Below are positions 26,989 to 34,731 of a stretch of 64,000 nucleotides of DNA, piece after piece. The notes under the pieces were generated by a model. It was not told where the DNA came from, searched no databases, and saw only the letters and a list, made by a program, of their open reading frames with translations. Origin of the DNA: Streptomyces sp. NBC_01775 (lineage in GTDB: Bacteria > Actinomycetota > Actinomycetes > Streptomycetales > Streptomycetaceae); the NCBI RefSeq assembly GCF_035917675.1, contig NZ_CP109104.1:6386001-6450000 (forward strand), read 5' to 3'. How positions within the stretch are numbered: position 1 is the first letter of the stretch; every line of letters begins with the position of its first letter. A program made the position numbers and the translations under genes.

Positions 26989-27858
26989 TCAGCCCTGCCA
27001 GGCGCCCCCGGCGGCAGCCGCTTCGAGGAAGCGGGCGAAGTCGCGCGGCGGGCGGCCCAGGGCCCGCTGGACGCCGTCCGTGACGGAGGCGTTCCGCCCG
27101 TCCAGCAGCTGGCCGAACAGCTCACCGAGGAAGGCCACCAGCTCCTCGGGCAGGCCCTGTGCGGTCAGCAGCTCCGCGTACGGCCTGCCGTCCATGGGCA
27201 CATAGCGCACCTCGCGCCCGCTCGCCCCGGCCACCTCGGCGACCGCCTCGCCGAAGGTGAGCAGCCGCGGCCCCGTCAGCTCGTGGACCAGCCCGTGGTG
27301 GCCGTGCTCGGTGAGCGCGGCGACGGCTACCTCGGCGATGTCGTCGACGTCGATGAACGGTTCGCGCACCTCGCCCGCCGGGAAGGGCAGCTCTCCCGCC
27401 AGGACGAACGGCCGGAAGACGCCTTCGCTGAAGTTCTGGAAGAACCAGCTCGCGCGCAGAATCGTCCACTCCGCTCCGGCCTCCCGCACCGCGCGCTCGG
27501 CGGGCAGCGCCAGGTCCTCGCCGCGCGCCGACAGCAGGACCAGCCGCTCCACCCCCGCCTTCACGGCCCGCGCCCCGAAGTCGTGCAGGGTCTCGGCCAC
27601 CCCCGGCGCCCCCACGTCCGGCTGGCACACCAGGAAGACGGCGCGCGCCCCCTCCAGTGCGGCGTCCCAGGTGTCGGGCGACTCCCAGTCGAAGGGCACC
27701 TCGCCCGAGCGGGAGCCGACGCGCACCGGATACCCGCGTGCGGTGAGCCGCTCGGCGACCCTGCTGCCGTTCTTCCCGGTGCCGCACGTCACGAGTACGG
27801 GGCCGACGGGGCCGTCGGTGTAGCTGCTGAGCGCGGTTTTCCGCGTGTTCTGTGTCAT
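26989..27858 (-). CDS. NmrA-like NAD(P)-binding oxidoreductase
   Basis: 289 residues. PVLVTCGTGKNGSRVAERLT (about 20-39) is a Rossmann GxxGxxG-type loop with Cys replacing the first Gly neighbour, and RASWFFQNFSEG plus PFIDVDDIAEVAVAAL are hallmarks of the NmrA/atypical-SDR family. It lacks the YxxxK pair, so it may be a redox sensor or a quinone-oxidoreductase-like enzyme. It is divergent from an AraC regulator. Confidence 0.88.
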   Translation of the reverse strand: MTQNTRKTALSSYTDGPVGPVLVTCGTGKNGSRVAERLTARGYPVRVGSRSGEVPFDWESPDTWDAALEGARAVFLVCQPDVGAPGVAETLHDFGARAVKAGVERLVLLSARGEDLALPAERAVREAGAEWTILRASWFFQNFSEGVFRPFVLAGELPFPAGEVREPFIDVDDIAEVAVAALTEHGHHGLVHELTGPRLLTFGEAVAEVAGASGREVRYVPMDGRPYAELLTAQGLPEELVAFLGELFGQLLDGRNASVTDGVQRALGRPPRDFARFLEAAAAGGAWQG

Positions 27859-27884
27859 GGCTCAAGCCAACTCCGGCCCGCCGC

Positions 27885-27921
27885 GAGGGGACATCGTCCA
27901 GAGGCTCAACTCCATGTCCTC
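27885..27921. promoter_or_regulatory. Inverted repeat between NmrA-like and AraC genes
   Basis: GAGGGGACAT (27885-27894) and ATGTCCTC (27914-27921) form an imperfect inverted repeat in the divergent gap. TAAGCT (27927-27932) is a possible rightward -10 only seven to eight bases before GTG 27940. Confidence 0.45.
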
Positions 27922-27939
27922 GCGTCTAAGCTGGTGCCC

Positions 27940-29001
27940 GTGGCTGAAAGCGACGGAGGGGATCCGCTGACCGAGGCCCTCACCGAGGTGCTGGGCGGCG
28001 CGCGGGCCAGGGGAGGGCTCTTCCACCAGGCGGTGCTGGCGCCGCCCTGGGGCGTGCGCGTGCAGGACGGCAATCCGCTCTCGGTGGCCGCCACGCTGCA
28101 CGGTGAGGGCTGGGTGACGCACGCCCAGGATCCCGAGCCGGTCCATATGAAGCCCGGCGACGTGGTGGTGCTGCGCGGCCCCGAGCCGTACGTGCTGGCC
28201 GACGACCCGGCCACCGAGCCCGGTCTGGTGATTCATCCGGGCGACTGCTGCACCACGCCCGAGGGTGTGGACATGTGCGAGGAGCTCGTGCTCGGGGTGC
28301 GCACCTGGGGGCACAGCCTGGCCGGCCCCACGGTGCTGCTGAGCGGCAACTATCAGCTGCACGGCGACCTCAGCGCCCGGCTGCTGGACGCGCTGCCCCC
28401 TGTGCTGGTGCTGCGCGGCGGGGAGTGGGACTCGGGGCTGCTGCCGCTGGTCGCGGCGGAGGTCGTCAAGGACGCGCCGGGCCAGCAGCTGGTGCTCGAC
28501 CGGCTGCTGGACCTGCTGCTGATCTCGGTCCTGCGCGCCTGGTTCGCCCGGCCGGACGCGCGGGCCCCGGCGTGGTACCGGGCCCATAGCGACCCCGTGG
28601 TGGGAATCGCGCTCCGGATGCTGCACGAACAGCCCGCGCACGCCTGGACGGTGGCGGCGCTCGCCGCCAAGGCCGGGGTCTCCCGGGCGGGCCTGGCGCG
28701 CCGCTTCACCGAACTGGTCGGCGAGCCGCCCATGACCTACCTCACCCGCCGGCGCATCGACCTCGCGGCACGGCTGCTGCGCGAGCCCGGCTCGACGCTC
28801 GACGCCGTGGCCCGCAGGGTCGGCTACGCGGACGGCTTCGCGCTGAGCGCGGCGTTCAAGCGGCTGCGCGGGGTGAGCCCCTCCGAGCACCGGGCCGGGA
28901 GAGAGCACAGGGCCGTCGCCGAGCGAAGCGGCGGCGCCGAGGACAGGGCAGTGGCTGAGCATGGGGCGGGGCTCGTCGTCCCTGGCGCGGCGCCCGCGTG
29001 A
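27940..29001 (+). CDS. AraC-family regulator with cupin-type sensor domain
   Basis: About 353 residues. The N-terminal cupin-like domain (EPVHMKPGDVVVLRGPEPYVLADD) matches the AraC cupin_6 class, and the C-terminal double HTH starts near 245 (WTVAALAAKAGVSRAGLARRF, then VARRVGYADGFALSAAFKRL). A charged tail follows. GTG 27940 may be leaderless; GTG 27934 is equally in frame. It is divergent from the NmrA-like oxidoreductase and probably activates it in response to a small ligand. Confidence 0.9.
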   Translation: MAESDGGDPLTEALTEVLGGARARGGLFHQAVLAPPWGVRVQDGNPLSVAATLHGEGWVTHAQDPEPVHMKPGDVVVLRGPEPYVLADDPATEPGLVIHPGDCCTTPEGVDMCEELVLGVRTWGHSLAGPTVLLSGNYQLHGDLSARLLDALPPVLVLRGGEWDSGLLPLVAAEVVKDAPGQQLVLDRLLDLLLISVLRAWFARPDARAPAWYRAHSDPVVGIALRMLHEQPAHAWTVAALAAKAGVSRAGLARRFTELVGEPPMTYLTRRRIDLAARLLREPGSTLDAVARRVGYADGFALSAAFKRLRGVSPSEHRAGREHRAVAERSGGAEDRAVAEHGAGLVVPGAAPA

Positions 29002-29058
29002 CGCGGGCGGACTCGACCGGATGACGGGCCGCCGCCGGCCGGGTGCATGCTGGGGGTC

Positions 29059-29811
29059 ATGTACGAGGAACGGCCGTCCAGGGTGCCGGGAGCCGTGGTG
29101 TGGTCCCAGACCGCGAAGCCTCCCGGCACGCGCGGGCGGGTCCTGCCGGACGGCTGCATGGACCTGCTGCTGTGGAACGGGGAGTTGGTCGTCGCGGGCC
29201 CCGACACCCGCGCCCATGTGAGCGTCGAGCGCCTGGGCGAGCCCGTGACGGGGCTGCGCCTGCGGCCCGGTGCGGGGCCGCGTGTCTTCGGCGTACACGC
29301 GCACGAACTGCGCGACCAGCGGGTGCCGTTGTCCGCCGTGTGGCCCGAGCGCGAGGTGCGGGAGCTGACCGAGCGGATCGCGGCTGCCGCCGACCCGGCA
29401 GGGGTGCTGGAGGCGGTGGCCCGGCGCCGTCTCCGCACACACGAGCGCGAGGCGGCCGACCCCCGGGCGGCGGCGCTGGCGGACGCGGTCGTCGCGGCGC
29501 TGCGCCAGGGCGCGAGCGTGACCCGGGCCGCGGCGGGGGTAGGCCTGAGCGAGCGCCAGCTGCACCGCCGCTGCCTGGACGCGTTCGGATACGGCGCCAA
29601 GACGCTGGCCCGGGTGCTGCGCCTCCAGGCCGCGCTGAGTCTCGCCGGCGCGGGCAACTCCCTGGCCGGGACCGCGCTGCGCGCCGGATACGCCGACCAG
29701 GCCCACTTCTCCCGCGAGGTCAAGGCCCTGGCGGGAGTGCCGGTGACGGAGCTGCTGCGCCCGGTGCCCCCGTCGGAGCCCGACCTGCCAAAGTCGCGGT
29801 CCGACGGGTGA
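29059..29811 (+). CDS. AraC-family regulator (DUF6597-type N-terminal domain)
   Basis: About 251 residues. The N-terminus (VLPDGCMDLLLWNGELVVAGPDTRA) is the short sensor domain common in actinomycete AraC regulators. The DNA-binding part is LGLSERQLHRRCLDAFGYGAK-like (VGLSERQLHRRC near 160) and then AGYADQAHFSREVKAL near 215. ATG 29059 follows a GGGGG tract; ATG 29047 is an alternative. It lies 57 bp after the other AraC gene and may share its transcript. Confidence 0.88.
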   Translation: MYEERPSRVPGAVVWSQTAKPPGTRGRVLPDGCMDLLLWNGELVVAGPDTRAHVSVERLGEPVTGLRLRPGAGPRVFGVHAHELRDQRVPLSAVWPEREVRELTERIAAAADPAGVLEAVARRRLRTHEREAADPRAAALADAVVAALRQGASVTRAAAGVGLSERQLHRRCLDAFGYGAKTLARVLRLQAALSLAGAGNSLAGTALRAGYADQAHFSREVKALAGVPVTELLRPVPPSEPDLPKSRSDG

Positions 29812-30073
29812 GGAGATCCCAAAGCCGTACGGAGAGCCGCTGTTCTGCCGCTGCCCGGGAGGCGTGCGGGTTACGTTCCGAGGATTCCGCGCCGCTGTCG
29901 CGTGGGGGACGGACGACGGAAAGAGTCAGACGCTCGCACACAGCCCGGAGCCCCTGGGCCGGGTGGTGGACCCACCCTCGGCCGCTGGCTGACGGCCTTG
30001 CCTGAGCCACAGGCGCCGGCGGGGGCGGACGGGGTGCGGCGTGCTGCCTCGTTCCACTGCCTCGGAGGACTAC

Positions 30074-30712
30074 GTGGTCAAGCAGGAGCGGGCCCAGCAG
30101 ACGCGCCGTGCTCTTCTGCGTGCGGCAGCCTCTGAGTTCTACGAGCACGGATACGCCGGGACCTCGCTGTCCCGGGTCACCAAGCGCGCGGGAACGACCA
30201 TGGGCGCGCTCACCTTCCACTTCCCGACGAAGGGCGAACTGGCGGACGCGGTGAGCCGGGACGGTGCCGAGGCCGTTCACACCACCTTGCGGTCCGAGGC
30301 GGCCGGGGCTCCTCCGGGGCTCCAAGGGATCATCGACCTGACCCACACCCTGGCCCGTCTCCTGGAGGGTGAGCCCGTCGTCCGGGCCTCCGCCCGGCTC
30401 GCCCGCGAGCGCGAGGGCGCCGATGCGACCTGGTACTCGGCCTGGGCGCCGGTCCTGCGTGAGCAGCTCGACCACGCGCAGCAGGACGGGCGTCCGGCGA
30501 CGGACGCGGGCCGGCGTGCCATAACCGCTCTTGTGCAGCACCTGGTGGTCGGCAGCGAGGTGACGATGCAGACCACCTTCCCCCTCACGCAGCCGCGGGC
30601 CGCCACCGCCCGGGAACAGCTTGCGTCGATCTGGGAGCTGCTTCTCTCCGACGTGCTGCCCGCCCCGGCGGTCTCGCGGCTGGATCCGCGCGGCTCGCGG
30701 GCGCTGACCTGA
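30074..30712 (+). CDS. TetR-family regulator of the ScbR (gamma-butyrolactone receptor) type, first copy
   Basis: 212 residues. It opens MVKQERAQQTRRALLRAAAS, the standard start of ScbR-like proteins, and continues with HTH SLSRVTKRAGTTMGALTFHF. The ligand domain lacks some of the bulky residues seen in true butyrolactone receptors, so it may be a pseudo-receptor of the JadR2 or ScbR2 kind (inference). GGAGG lies five bases before GTG 30074. It is followed, after a 21-bp tandem repeat and a palindromic operator, by a transposase-like gene. The same pair is repeated at 36.8-39.2 kb. Confidence 0.85.
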   Translation: MVKQERAQQTRRALLRAAASEFYEHGYAGTSLSRVTKRAGTTMGALTFHFPTKGELADAVSRDGAEAVHTTLRSEAAGAPPGLQGIIDLTHTLARLLEGEPVVRASARLAREREGADATWYSAWAPVLREQLDHAQQDGRPATDAGRRAITALVQHLVVGSEVTMQTTFPLTQPRAATAREQLASIWELLLSDVLPAPAVSRLDPRGSRALT

Positions 30713-30740
30713 GAGGCGGCGAGTGGCCCTCGGCCTCGCC

Positions 30741-30824
30741 TGCGGTGGCGGGTGGCGGCCCTGCGGTGGCGGGTGGCGGCCCTGCGGTGGGGGGTGGCGG
30801 CCCTGCGGTGGGGGATGGCGCGGA
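30741..30824. repeat. 21-bp tandem repeat, four copies
   Basis: Units beginning TGCGGTGGCGGGTGGCGGCC start at 30741, 30762, 30783 and 30804, an exact 21-bp period; the last copy is degenerate. The array separates the regulator stop from the next promoter. A GACTTT-CC-AAAGTC palindrome (30823-30836) follows directly. Confidence 0.9.
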
Positions 30825-30864
30825 CTTTCCAAAGTCGTCGGACGGCTTTCCCCCGGCGAAGAAA

Positions 30865-30884
30865 AATAGCGAACGCTCGGTATT
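30865..30884. promoter_or_regulatory. ARE-like 20-bp palindrome before transposase-like gene 1
   Basis: AATAGCGAACGCTCGGTATT is an imperfect palindrome (arms match at 8 of 10 positions). Its left arm AATAGCGAAC is repeated exactly, inverted, in front of the second transposase-like gene. Size and position fit the autoregulatory-element sites bound by butyrolactone-receptor proteins. Confidence 0.65.
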
Positions 30885-30923
30885 GTTCAGGGGTCGGCAA
30901 CAGTCACCGATCGGGGAGGACCG

Positions 30924-32087
30924 ATGGTCACTCACCCCGTCCTGCCGGGCACGGACGATCATCTGGCCCGGTTCCTGGATGAGGTCTTCAGCGCGTTGCC
31001 CAGGTGCGACCAGCGCCGCTGGGCGGGCGCCTATCTGCACGGGCTGCTCACCGTGCGGGGACGCAAGTCGTTGCGGAACCTGGCCGGGAGCGTCTCGGCT
31101 TCCAGCACCGCGTCCCAGTGCCTACAGCAGTTCATCAGCGCCAGCACCTGGGAGTGGGCGCCGCTGCGGCTCGCGGTGGCGCGATACGCGCAGAAGTCGG
31201 CGGCCGTCGAGGCGTGGACGGTGGCCACGGCGGCCATCCCCAAACGGGGCGAGCAGTCCGTCGGCGTGCGACGGCGGTTCGTCCCGGAGCTGGGCCGCAC
31301 GCTCAACTGCCAGAGCGCGGTGGGCCTGTTCCTGGCGACCGAGGCGGGCAGCGTGCCCGTGGACTGGCGGCTCCGGCTCGACGGCCCCTGGGCCCTCGAC
31401 GCCGGCCGGCGCCGGCGCGCCCGCCTCCCCGAACACGCCCGCCCGCAGCCGGTCTGGGCCGACGTGCTGGAAATGACGGCTCAGCTCTCCGCCCAGCTCC
31501 TGCCTGCTCCGGTGGTGGCCGACCTGCGTGTGGTCGCCGCGTCCGAGCAACTGGTGGCGGGTCTGGCCGACCAGGAACTGGACTTCCTGGTGGAGATCAG
31601 CCCCGACCAAGAGGTGCTGCCCCGGCCGGGGCGTCACACCTCCCCCCGCACCGCCCTTCCGCGGGCGACCGGCGCGGCCACGCTCGCCCGCCGTACCCGC
31701 GACGGCATCCGCCCACCGGGGCAGGCCGGTCACCTCCCGCGGTCCGTGCCCGGGACTTACGGGGAGCAGCTTGTCCCCTGCCCGGTGCTGGTCACCCTGC
31801 CGCGGGTGCCGGCCGCGCTGCGCATGTGGGCGCAGTGGCAACCCGGCCGGGTCCGGCCCGCACGGGTGTGGCTGACCAATCTCACCCACGCACGCCCGCA
31901 GACCGTCGCCCGGCTCATCCGGCACGCCGGCGACCGGGCCGCGGTGGCCGCGCTGGAGGAGGACTTCGGCCTGCTGGACTTCGAGGGCCGCTCCTACCCC
32001 GGCTGGCACCACCACATGACCATGGTCTCCGCGGCCTGCGCCTACCGGAGCCTTCAGGGCCGGTCCGCGCTCGCGGCAACCGCCTGA
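30924..32087 (+). CDS. IS701-transposase-like protein without first catalytic Asp, copy 1
   Basis: 387 residues, alike in layout to IS701-family DDE transposases: N-terminal RRWAGAYLHGLLTVRGRKS, PKRGEQSVGVRRRFVPELGRTLNCQ (about 106-130, split here by description only), and C-terminal DFEGRSYPGWHHHMTMVSA. In active family members the segment before PKKG reads W..DDTGF; here it is WTVATAAIPKRG, so Ala101-Thr102 replace the acidic pair. Asp200 (VVAD) and Glu354 (FEGRS) remain, but the YG after the second Asp is lost. There are no terminal inverted repeats or target duplications, and a GGGGAGGA ribosome site and operator-like palindrome precede it. I infer a domesticated, probably DNA-binding, protein. 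Its last 34 bp overlap the convergent ogt-type gene. Confidence 0.8.
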   Translation: MVTHPVLPGTDDHLARFLDEVFSALPRCDQRRWAGAYLHGLLTVRGRKSLRNLAGSVSASSTASQCLQQFISASTWEWAPLRLAVARYAQKSAAVEAWTVATAAIPKRGEQSVGVRRRFVPELGRTLNCQSAVGLFLATEAGSVPVDWRLRLDGPWALDAGRRRRARLPEHARPQPVWADVLEMTAQLSAQLLPAPVVADLRVVAASEQLVAGLADQELDFLVEISPDQEVLPRPGRHTSPRTALPRATGAATLARRTRDGIRPPGQAGHLPRSVPGTYGEQLVPCPVLVTLPRVPAALRMWAQWQPGRVRPARVWLTNLTHARPQTVARLIRHAGDRAAVAALEEDFGLLDFEGRSYPGWHHHMTMVSAACAYRSLQGRSALAATA

Positions 32088-32728
32088 CGACCTCGCCGGG
32101 ATGACGGGCACGGGGCTGCCTCGGGGCGCGCTTCGAGGTCGAGCAGGAAGCGCTTGGCCGGCACTCCGCCCGCGTAGCCGGTCAGCCGCCCGGTGCTGCC
32201 CACGATGCGGTGGCACGGCAGCACCACGCACAGCGGGTTGGCGCCGAGGGCGGTGCCCACCGCCCGGGCCGCTCGCGGCCGTGCCATGGCGGTGGCGAGC
32301 TCCTTGTACGTCGCGGTCCGCCCGTAGGGCACGAAGTCCTCCAGGGCCAATACCGTCTGCCTGCTGAACGGGGTCGCCAGCCGCAGGTCCAGCGGCAGGC
32401 GGAACGTCCGCGACGTCCCCGCCAGATAGGCGTCGAGCTGGGTCCGGGCCCGGGTCAGTACGGTGGCGGACGGCCGCGCCCCTTCTTGTGGGGACACCTG
32501 GGCCTCGGCCCCTTCTTGTGGGGACACCTGGGCCTCGGCCCCGTCCTGCGGGGACACCGGGGTCTCGCGCAGTCCGGCGCCGGTGAGCCGGCGCCGTACC
32601 GCCACCGGCTCGTCGAACCCGCAGTAGACGAGCGCGTCGTCGGTGGCGGCGAGCACCATGGTGCCCAGCTCCGTCGGATGCGTGGTCAAGGCCACGCTCT
32701 CCGGTTCCCTGCGGTGCGAGTGGGGCAT
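32054..32728 (-). CDS. ogt: Methylated-DNA-protein cysteine methyltransferase (Ogt type)
   Basis: 224 residues. The alkyl-acceptor Cys172 is in VVLPCHRIVGSTG, and VPYGRTATYKELA and AVGTALGANP make the DNA-binding HTH. Residues about 57-84 are an insertion of ten-residue repeats (QEGAEAQVSP) encoded by a 30-bp tandem repeat, absent from typical Ogt. It moves the methyl group from O6-methylguanine to itself. It lies 28 bp after the Ada-like gene in an operon that starts with an ECF sigma factor. Confidence 0.93.
   Translation of the reverse strand: MPHSHRREPESVALTTHPTELGTMVLAATDDALVYCGFDEPVAVRRRLTGAGLRETPVSPQDGAEAQVSPQEGAEAQVSPQEGARPSATVLTRARTQLDAYLAGTSRTFRLPLDLRLATPFSRQTVLALEDFVPYGRTATYKELATAMARPRAARAVGTALGANPLCVVLPCHRIVGSTGRLTGYAGGVPAKRFLLDLEARPEAAPCPSSRRGRQAVAASADRP
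32485..32572. repeat. 30-bp in-frame tandem repeat inside ogt
   Basis: Two nearly identical 30-bp units around CCCCTTCTTGTGGGGACACC, plus a third diverged partial copy, encode the QEGAEAQVSP decapeptides. The repeat lies in a linker between the N-terminal and catalytic domains. Confidence 0.85.
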
Positions 32729-32756
32729 GAGGGGCATTCCTTCGGTCTCGGGGGCG

Positions 32757-33578
32757 TCAGACGGACACCGGGCGGCAGCTCTTGCAGGCGCGGTAGCCGG
32801 CCCGGTGCGCGGCCCGGGCCGTGGGGAAGCGCACCTGGTGGGGCGGGGTGATACGGCGGGCGTGCGCGCAGGTGGGGTGGCAGAAGATGTGGGTGGTGTC
32901 GCTGCCGAGGAAGACCGCAGCGCCGCCCGACCACTCCCGCACCGTTTCCCTGTCGATGCCCTCGGCCTGGCGCAGCGCGTCCCCCGCCTCCCGTGGGTGG
33001 CCCGCGTCGCAGGGCGCCCCGTCCTCATGGGTCACACGGTGACAGGGGATCAGATACGCCATGGGGTTCCTGGCGAGGATCTCGACGGCCCACCCCGCCG
33101 CCGGGCGGGCGCCGAGCGACGCCTCTCTCGTGATCCAGGACAGCGGACGCAGCTGTCCGGCGGGGATGGTGCGCACCGCCTCCAGTACGGCCCTGTCGGC
33201 CTTGGGCAGATGGCCGATGTCGAGGGGCAGTTGCCTGGTCCGGCCGGTGCGCACGGCCGTGCGCAGTCCGGTGAACGCCACGGTGGCGGGGATCGCCGAG
33301 CGGCCCGTCCGGGTCCGGTGCAGCTCCTCGAACGCCGTGGCCGTCAGTTCCGTCGACTCCAGCACCGCGCCGGTCACGGCCTCCTCGCTGAAGGCCGTGT
33401 ACAGGCCACCCGAGGCGATCTCCAGGTGGACGTAGGTGTCGTACCGCTGTGGTGAAATGCCCGCCTGCGCGAGGACGCGCAGCGCGAAGCCGGCCGGCGC
33501 ACCCGCCTCCGCCAGCCCGGCCAGGCCCGATTGCACCTCCTCGGGCCGGGGCTGTGTTCTCCTGTCGTCCTGGTTCAC
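32757..33578 (-). CDS. Ogt-Ada fusion with reversed domain order
   Basis: 273 residues. The N-terminal two thirds is an O6-methylguanine methyltransferase-like part with acceptor Cys179 in YLIPCHRVTHEDG. The C-terminal part has the Ada methyl-phosphotriester zinc-domain cysteines Cys233, Cys237, Cys265 and Cys268 (FCHPTC and CKSC). E. coli Ada has the zinc domain first, then an AraC HTH, then the methyltransferase; here the order is reversed and no AraC HTH is present. Its GTG start overlaps the sigma-factor stop as GTGA. It probably combines two repair reactions, and the zinc domain may still serve as a damage sensor (inference). Confidence 0.85.
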   Translation of the reverse strand: MNQDDRRTQPRPEEVQSGLAGLAEAGAPAGFALRVLAQAGISPQRYDTYVHLEIASGGLYTAFSEEAVTGAVLESTELTATAFEELHRTRTGRSAIPATVAFTGLRTAVRTGRTRQLPLDIGHLPKADRAVLEAVRTIPAGQLRPLSWITREASLGARPAAGWAVEILARNPMAYLIPCHRVTHEDGAPCDAGHPREAGDALRQAEGIDRETVREWSGGAAVFLGSDTTHIFCHPTCAHARRITPPHQVRFPTARAAHRAGYRACKSCRPVSV

Positions 33579-34165
33579 ATCGCCACCTCCCTCAACGCGG
33601 CGGCATCCGGTGCCAGCAGCCGGCGAAGGCCGCTCAGCCCCCGGGAGACCTGGGCCTTGGCGGTGCCCACCGGGCAGCCCTGCACTTGTGCCACCTCCGC
33701 GTAGCTCATGCCGACCACGTGCCGCAGGACGACCGGTATCCGGTGGTTCTCCGGCAGCTTCGAGAGTGCCACGACCAGACGTCCTCGGTCATCGGCCGTC
33801 TCCGCGCTCTCCTCGGGGCCCGGCCTCATGTCGGACCAGCTGTCCTCCGTGTCCTCCACCTGCATGACCGACACCGGCCGCCGCACGCTGGTGCGCACAT
33901 GATTGCGCCAGACGTTGGCGGCGATCGTCATCAGCCAGGCCCGTGGGCGCAGCTCGCGGCGTCGCTGGGGGGAATACCCCTGCAACGCCGTGTAGGCACG
34001 CAGGAACGTGTCCTGCCCCAGATCGTCCGCCTCGGCGGTGGAGCCCGTCACCCGGAACAAGAACGCGTGCACCGCCCTCGCGTGGACCCGGACCAGTTCG
34101 GTGAAGCCGTCGTCCAGGTCCGTTGCCAACAGGTCGGGCAACTGCCCGGCCACGTCATCTGTCAC
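33575..34165 (-). CDS. ECF-type RNA polymerase sigma factor
   Basis: 196 residues. Region 2 includes FLFRVTGSTAEADDLGQDTFLRAY (about 35-58) and RPRAWLMTIAANVWRN; region 4 is VVLRHVVGMSYAEVAQVQGCPVGTAKAQVSRGL (about 150-182). No anti-sigma gene is adjacent. It overlaps the downstream Ogt-Ada gene and so is translated with it, suggesting that it drives the alkylation-repair operon or senses its product. No ribosome site precedes GTG 34165, which overlaps the stop of a poorly supported upstream frame. Confidence 0.92.
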   Translation of the reverse strand: MTDDVAGQLPDLLATDLDDGFTELVRVHARAVHAFLFRVTGSTAEADDLGQDTFLRAYTALQGYSPQRRRELRPRAWLMTIAANVWRNHVRTSVRRPVSVMQVEDTEDSWSDMRPGPEESAETADDRGRLVVALSKLPENHRIPVVLRHVVGMSYAEVAQVQGCPVGTAKAQVSRGLSGLRRLLAPDAAALREVAM

Positions 34166-34731
34166 TGAGGAAACACCGTCCCGGTGAAAAGGGCTGCCGC
34201 AGGGCGTGGCATGGGAAGTCCTCTTTTCGGCGGGCCGATTTCCCGCGATTCCTTTATGTATTCGCCTGCCCGCATCTTGTGATGCGCTTCGAGGACGGGG
34301 AAGGCGACCTTCGGATGCGACTCCGGAACGCTTGAAGTGGGACTCAACTCCTCGCTGGCAAGCGGAAGTTGGCCCGATACGGCTACCCTCATCGACGCCC
34401 CCGTCGTATTCGGACAGTAATTCCCGTCACTGTTCGACGATATGAGCGCGGTGCGGGCGGGGCAATTTTTTTCGCATTTCTTATCGGCGTGATAAGCGTC
34501 GCTGATCGCGTTCCTGGTATTTCGCCGCAACGCGTGGCGGAGCTGTTTCCGACGGGACGTCAGGGATACGAAGCCCGCGTCGGCGTCGGCCGGCATCGGC
34601 GCCAGGGACACCAGCGCCACGAGGGCGACGCCCGTTTTCCGGCGCTGCGGCGGGCGGGGACCCGGTGCGGCGGTCTCCCGGGGTACGGCGGAGGCGGGCC
34701 CCGCGGAGGGGCCCGCCACCCGGGAGAGGAC
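34166..34731. other. 566-bp gap, AT-richer, no supported gene
   Basis: Composition is visibly less GC-rich than around it (runs such as CAATTTTTTTCGCATTTC near 34470). The only long frame, minus-strand 34719-34162, has atypical codon use and no homology I can see, though its stop overlaps the sigma start as GTGA. The gap probably holds the sigma operon promoter. A hairpin terminator for the leftward dehydrogenase is at its right end. Confidence 0.5.
34693..34717 (-). terminator. Hairpin after the short-chain dehydrogenase
   Basis: GGCGGGCCCC (34693-34702) and GGGGCCCGCC (34708-34717) are perfectly complementary around loop GCGGA, 15 bases past the leftward dehydrogenase stop. Confidence 0.75.

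Noticed and set aside
27862..29706. 614-codon minus-strand frame over the two AraC genes
   Set aside because: Antisense shadow; composition is Arg/Gly/Pro-rich and no motif appears.
34162..34719. 185-codon minus-strand frame ending with a GTGA overlap onto the ECF sigma start
   Set aside because: The overlap and a signal-peptide-like stretch (VALVALVSLAPMPADADA) are tempting, but codon use is atypical, there is no ribosome site and no family is recognised.
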